Shown here in pieces: positions 60,670 through 64,000 of a stretch of DNA of 64,000 nt. How positions within the stretch are numbered: position 1 is the first letter of the stretch; the number at the start of each line of letters is the position of its first letter. Source of the DNA: Fragum whitleyi (taxonomy: Eukaryota; Mollusca; Bivalvia; Cardiida; Cardiidae); NCBI GenBank assembly GCA_948146395.1, contig OX411546.1, positions 24,034,449-24,098,448 of the forward strand, written 5' to 3'. Below the pieces are notes generated by a model that was not told where the DNA came from, searched no databases, and was given only the letters and a program-made list of their open reading frames with translations. Both the position numbers and the translations under genes were made by a program.

Positions 60670-60718
60670 ATGAGATGCATAGTGGTATTGGCATCCTTAT
60701 TTCTGGATTTTCTCAAAG
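60670..60718 (+). CDS. Candidate signal-peptide first exon
   Basis: ATG at 60670 opens MRCIVVLASLFLDFLK, a short basic start followed by a hydrophobic core as in secretory signal peptides, and ends AAAG|GTACGT, a consensus donor in phase 1. No downstream exon could be joined within the window; a dead Tc1-like copy begins about 80-90 bp later, inside what would be intron 1. Chance occurrence is quite possible for so short an exon. Confidence 0.3.
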
Positions 60719-60799
60719 GTACGTTACTAATGTCATAGGTGTGTCCAAAAGCGTTGTTTCCCGAATGTGAAATCGTTTTTTTACATCTGGGTATGTTAG

Positions 60800-61495
60800 G
60801 CATTTGCATGCTGGGGGTCGAGACCGCTCAACCAGAAGGTTCAAGGCCAATTTTTGGTGGTTCAGGTACGGCTTCATCGATTTGACAATGCAACAACGTC
60901 ACGTTATGACTTCCAGAATGCTACTGGTGTTCGAGTAAGTACCCAAACCATCAGAAATCAGTTGCATGATGCTGGCCTGAGGTCAAGACGGCCTGCATTC
61001 CGTATTATATTAACCTGATTTCACTTGCAAATGCGTTTAGCATGGGCACGGGGTCATGTGAACTGGACCCGAAATGACTTTGCCCCGTCTTTTTACGGAC
61101 GAGTCCAGGCCTAGTGTAGACTTTACCGATAGACGCTAGAGGGTCTGGGGGATGCTATCTATCAGATCATGATCGGTTTGGCGTGGGGCTAAGTCATGAT
61201 TTTGGAAGGAAATAGTGCTCAGGGAAAACAGATCTCCTCGTCATTTAAAACGGCACATTGGCAGCACTAATGTACGTAAATGGGGTCTCAAATATTTACG
61301 TTTGACCGTATGCAGGTGCAGTTGATGGAAATTTCATTCTAATGGATGACAATGCGCGTACACGTAGAGCCAACATCTCCAACCAATTGCTCGAGCAAGC
61401 CAACAATCGTCCGTATAGAATGGCCAGCTAAATCCCCCGCTATAAATGCTTTAGACATGTTACAAACAGCTGTTCCATCACGTCCGGTTCAATCG
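60800..61495 (+). pseudogene. Tc1-like transposase, second dead copy
   Basis: Plus-strand broken frames read RFDNATTSRYDFQNATGVRV, STQTIRNQLHDAGLRSRRPA (second HTH), LAWARGHVNW, TDESRPSVDFTDRR in another frame (first catalytic Asp region), VWG, SWFWKEIVL, and a degenerate WMTMRVHVEP block at the second-Asp position, ending IEWPAKSPAINALDML, which corresponds to the SPDLNPIEHLWD-like third-residue region. Many stops and shifts. Diverged from the 8893-9915 copy. Confidence 0.75.
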
Positions 61496-61564
61496 GTATA
61501 AATTCCTAAATATTCAAAACGTTTTATTTAACCAAAAGAAAAAATCTTTCAATGGATAATGATT

Positions 61565-61950
61565 CATTTGTAAGTAAAGGGGTCATGTTTGACTCTTAAA
61601 CCAGAGTTTTAACCTACTAAATATCATAAAATGTATTTTTATTTGAAATTTTCTTCCATTGGGCTATGAATCAATGACAAGAAAGGCTCTTGGTTGACTC
61701 GTAAACCACAGTTTAAAACAATAATATTCTAAAATGTCTTATTTGACCCTTAGAAGTTTGTTCTTGGAGGTTATTATACAATGACAGAGCTCGTGTTTGA
61801 TTCGTTAACCAGAGTTTTTAAGGCTAAATATTTCGAGAACGTCTTATTCGACCCTTAGAAATTTCTTTCACTGGAATTATGTTTCTGTGATATGTAGGGC
61901 TTATGTTCGACTTGTAAACCAGGGTTTAAACCCCTAAAGTTTAAAAATGA
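61565..61950. repeat. Four-unit tandem repeat (about 110 bp)
   Basis: Units share TTTGACTCTTAAACCAGAGT, CTAAATATCATAAAATGT, TTATTTGACCCTTAGAA, TTTCTTTCATTGG blocks, at about 61585, 61690, 61795 and 61905. Not related by eye to the ~140-bp units. Confidence 0.7.
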
Positions 61951-62299
61951 CTTATATAAATTTCCTCCCGCTTTCTTGACCCGCTTGAGATAAATAAGTC
62001 ACCTTTTTTTATTACATATTCAAGTTAAGCTCTTTCTAAATTTAACAAGTAAATTGCTTACTTAATATACTTACAAGAAAATGTTAATGAATACTTAAAC
62101 CTGCAAATCCTACCCATTATTTGCTCATTGTTATTTTGACCCCTTTAAAAGTAGTTTTTACGCCCAAAGTATAGAAGACAACAACTCGGCAATTTCAGAC
62201 ACTATAACAAGCTCTATCAAGGAAGGGTTTTTTATTTATTCATTTATTTATTAGAAACAATTTGGACGTATGTTACAGTAAAGGTTGGTTCTTTTTTTA
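61951..62299. other. Intergenic DNA, nothing recognised
   Basis: AT-rich with a TTTATTTATTCATTTATTTA stretch near 62228. Confidence 0.4.
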
Positions 62300-62640
62300 T
62301 TTTGAAATCGAAAAGATTAAATTTTGTCATTAAGTTTTGGTTTGCCTTCGTTTACCTAAGCAAGAAACAGTAAATCAGCTCTGCATATAGAAAGACAAAA
62401 TATTTGTCATCGTTTGAAAATTGCTCCCCGCTTAGCAAGCGCACATGTGCATTTACGTGTAAAGCATAGTACCGTTTCTTAAACGTCCTGCGTAGGTTTT
62501 TTTTACCAAGAACACAGGGCAGTATGGGATGTCGATTACTTCCTCTCGTAGAGTATAATTGACCAAACATTTTCTAAACAATGTCTAAAGCATAATTGGA
62601 AAAGCAGCAAAGCCCGTATTGGGGTGTCAAACATTCTTTC
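62300..62640. repeat. Repeat W, third copy
   Basis: Matches 19485-19964: TTTTGTCATTAAGTTTTGGT, CGTTTACCTAAGCAAGAAAC, AGTACCGTTTCTTAAACG, GGGCAGTATGGGATGTCGAT, AAAGCCCGTATTGGGGTGTC. Here it is not followed by GPCR-like sequence. Confidence 0.65.
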
Positions 62641-63122
62641 ACGGACAAGTTTCAAGAAGGGTGTCACAAGAAACAGTCCTGCAAGTTTTGGTTGAAATTT
62701 GCTTAGTGCTTTTGGTGAAGGGTTTTTAAGGTGAAATTAGACAAGCCATGTCACGCTTATATATACGGTCAAAAAATTCAATAGCAAATTGCAAAAAGGG
62801 ACACCAAAGGGACTTTTCAGTCGCGTTTGAGAAGCAAATGTTGAAAGATTTAAAACACAAAATAAGATTCGCCTAGCCATGTCAATATTTTGGGGCAATC
62901 AGAATTTCTCTATGAACAGTGGTTACACAAACAACAATCCTACAAAGTTTGAGAGGGAATGGCCATTTCGTTTGAGCAAAGAAGATTCAAGGCTTCATTT
63001 TTGTCAACAATTTCGAAAGGTCAACAGACTCAGTATGGCCACAAAAGCACAATTGAGTACTATGAACTTAGATGAATTAGATGAATAATAAGAAAGAAAA
63101 AAATATATGCACATACGTAATA
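62641..63122. repeat. Degenerate element interior
   Basis: CCTGCAAGTTTTGGTTGAAATT, CAATCAGAATTTC and TACAAAGTTTGAGAGGGAATG-like blocks resemble interiors of ACAAGAG-type elements. The 69-codon ORF at 62879-63088 lies in it and has no domain. Confidence 0.45.
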
Positions 63123-63232
63123 GTTAAACGCTAATAATTGAAAATTAAACGATTTAAACAGTCGAAAGGAGGGAGCGTAGTGACCGACTGAGGCTGTTTA
63201 AATCGTAAAATTTTCAATTATTAGCGTTTAAC
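63123..63232. repeat. Near-perfect foldback hairpin
   Basis: GTTAAACGCTAATAATTGAA and ACGATTTAAACAG pair with CTGTTTAAATCGT and TTCAATTATTAGCGTTTAAC; the roughly 30-bp loop contains GGAGGGAGCGTAGTGACCGA. Confidence 0.85.
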
Positions 63233-64000
63233 TGACTTAGTCTTTTTCCCGCCTTTTATATTATTGGCATGACATTGCACGATTTAAACGGAATAAGACG
63301 GATACATTTGTTACAAGTAAACGCCCCACTCTTTCCAAATATGGAGTTGTTGAAATATGCACGCAAATAATGAGTATTTATAAAGAGCAATTACAGAAGA
63401 TAAATATGAAGTATAATTTGGTTTTATTTACCCGGCAACATAGATGAACGAAAATCTAATACTTTTCACTCCGTTTAGCATGTTTCTTTGAAAGAATAAA
63501 ATACTTAACGGAATCGTTTTATCGTATGTAAAAAAATGTCCCTTTATTGAATAAATGTGCCAGTAATTGTTTACGAACTTATGTATGAAGGGCAATCTAA
63601 AGACATAAACAACTAAGCAGATTATACTATTCTGTTGAGAAAAAAGATGTCATACAGTCCACCACAACTTGGATATATACACATGCAATGACCCCCTCTT
63701 CGTGGACGTTTTCTTGTGTCATCAACAGAATTAATTATTGTTTGTTATTTTTGAGGACTATAATACGCCTCATCTATAGCCGATCATGAAACGTGATTTT
63801 GCCAAATTTAGAAAGGGACCAAAAGTAATTAAACTAGAAGTTAATTGGAATTAAAGCCAAGAAATAAGTATAGAATATATCGCACTGTTCAATTAGATCC
63901 CATTAGTTAGGGTTACTTTTCTTGAATGAATGTACAGGCAAGTAGAAAAGTCGTCGTTCCATAAGAGATTCGACATGGTAATCCATGCCATGCCAGATAA
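63233..64000. other. Intergenic DNA to window end, no gene seen
   Basis: AT-rich; no ORF, splice-bounded exon or repeat end was recognised. Confidence 0.4.

Overview
The window looks like intergenic or accessory DNA from a metazoan, most probably a bivalve mollusc. It is AT-rich, has almost no long ORFs, and is packed with repeats of kinds I associate with clam-type genomes: tRNA-headed SINEs, foldback (hairpin) MITEs, short elements ending in (GTCY)n microsatellites plus a GC-rich stem-loop, and decayed Tc1-like and non-LTR elements. The phylum is inferred from repeat style and from the lineage-typical class A GPCR; no species-level marker was seen.

The one clear host-type gene is a single-exon rhodopsin-like GPCR on the minus strand (38088-39225). 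It is intact through all seven helices except for a 7-bp tandem duplication in intracellular loop 3 that shifts the frame. A truncated paralogue keeping only its 5' flank and first codons lies at about 19965-20480. Two weaker host-gene candidates are a two-exon 49-codon model at 4574-5289, whose first exon is repeated in inverted orientation at 12260-12307, and an orphan signal-peptide-like first exon at 60670-60718.

Layout. 1-7.6 kb: nested repeats and the small two-exon candidate. 7.6-10 kb: a pogo/Tigger-like MITE and a dead Tc1-like transposase. 11.9-15.9 kb: the inverted exon copy, composite repeat Y copy A, a (GTCY)n element and a SINE. 16.6-17.7 kb: a decayed non-LTR element. 19.5-23.4 kb: repeat W, the GPCR remnant, a (GTCY)n element, repeat X and repeat Y copy B. 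24-27.5 kb: a second, nearly full-length but dead non-LTR element with ORF1, endonuclease and RT, split by a (GTCY)n element. 28-37.4 kb: TIR elements, a SINE, a hAT-like element and a tandem-repeat-filled element. 38-39.6 kb: the GPCR. 41.5-43.2 kb: X and Y again. 44.6-51.4 kb: microsatellites and dispersed repeats. 52.4-54.0 kb: a four-unit, 397-bp satellite whose unit contains a near-perfect hairpin. 55.5-59.8 kb: a giant array of about 140-bp degenerate units. 60-64 kb: the orphan exon, a second dead Tc1 copy, a short tandem array and hairpins.

The most system-like observation is a set of otherwise different elements sharing one end structure: a 5' ACAAGAG, usually followed by a small stem-loop, and a 3' GC-rich stem-loop followed by an A-rich end such as TAAAA. 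A (GTCY)n tract commonly sits just inside the 3' stem. Several are dated relative to each other by filled and empty site comparisons inside this window. No CRISPR, operon, rRNA or convincing functional tRNA gene was seen. All alignments were made by eye.
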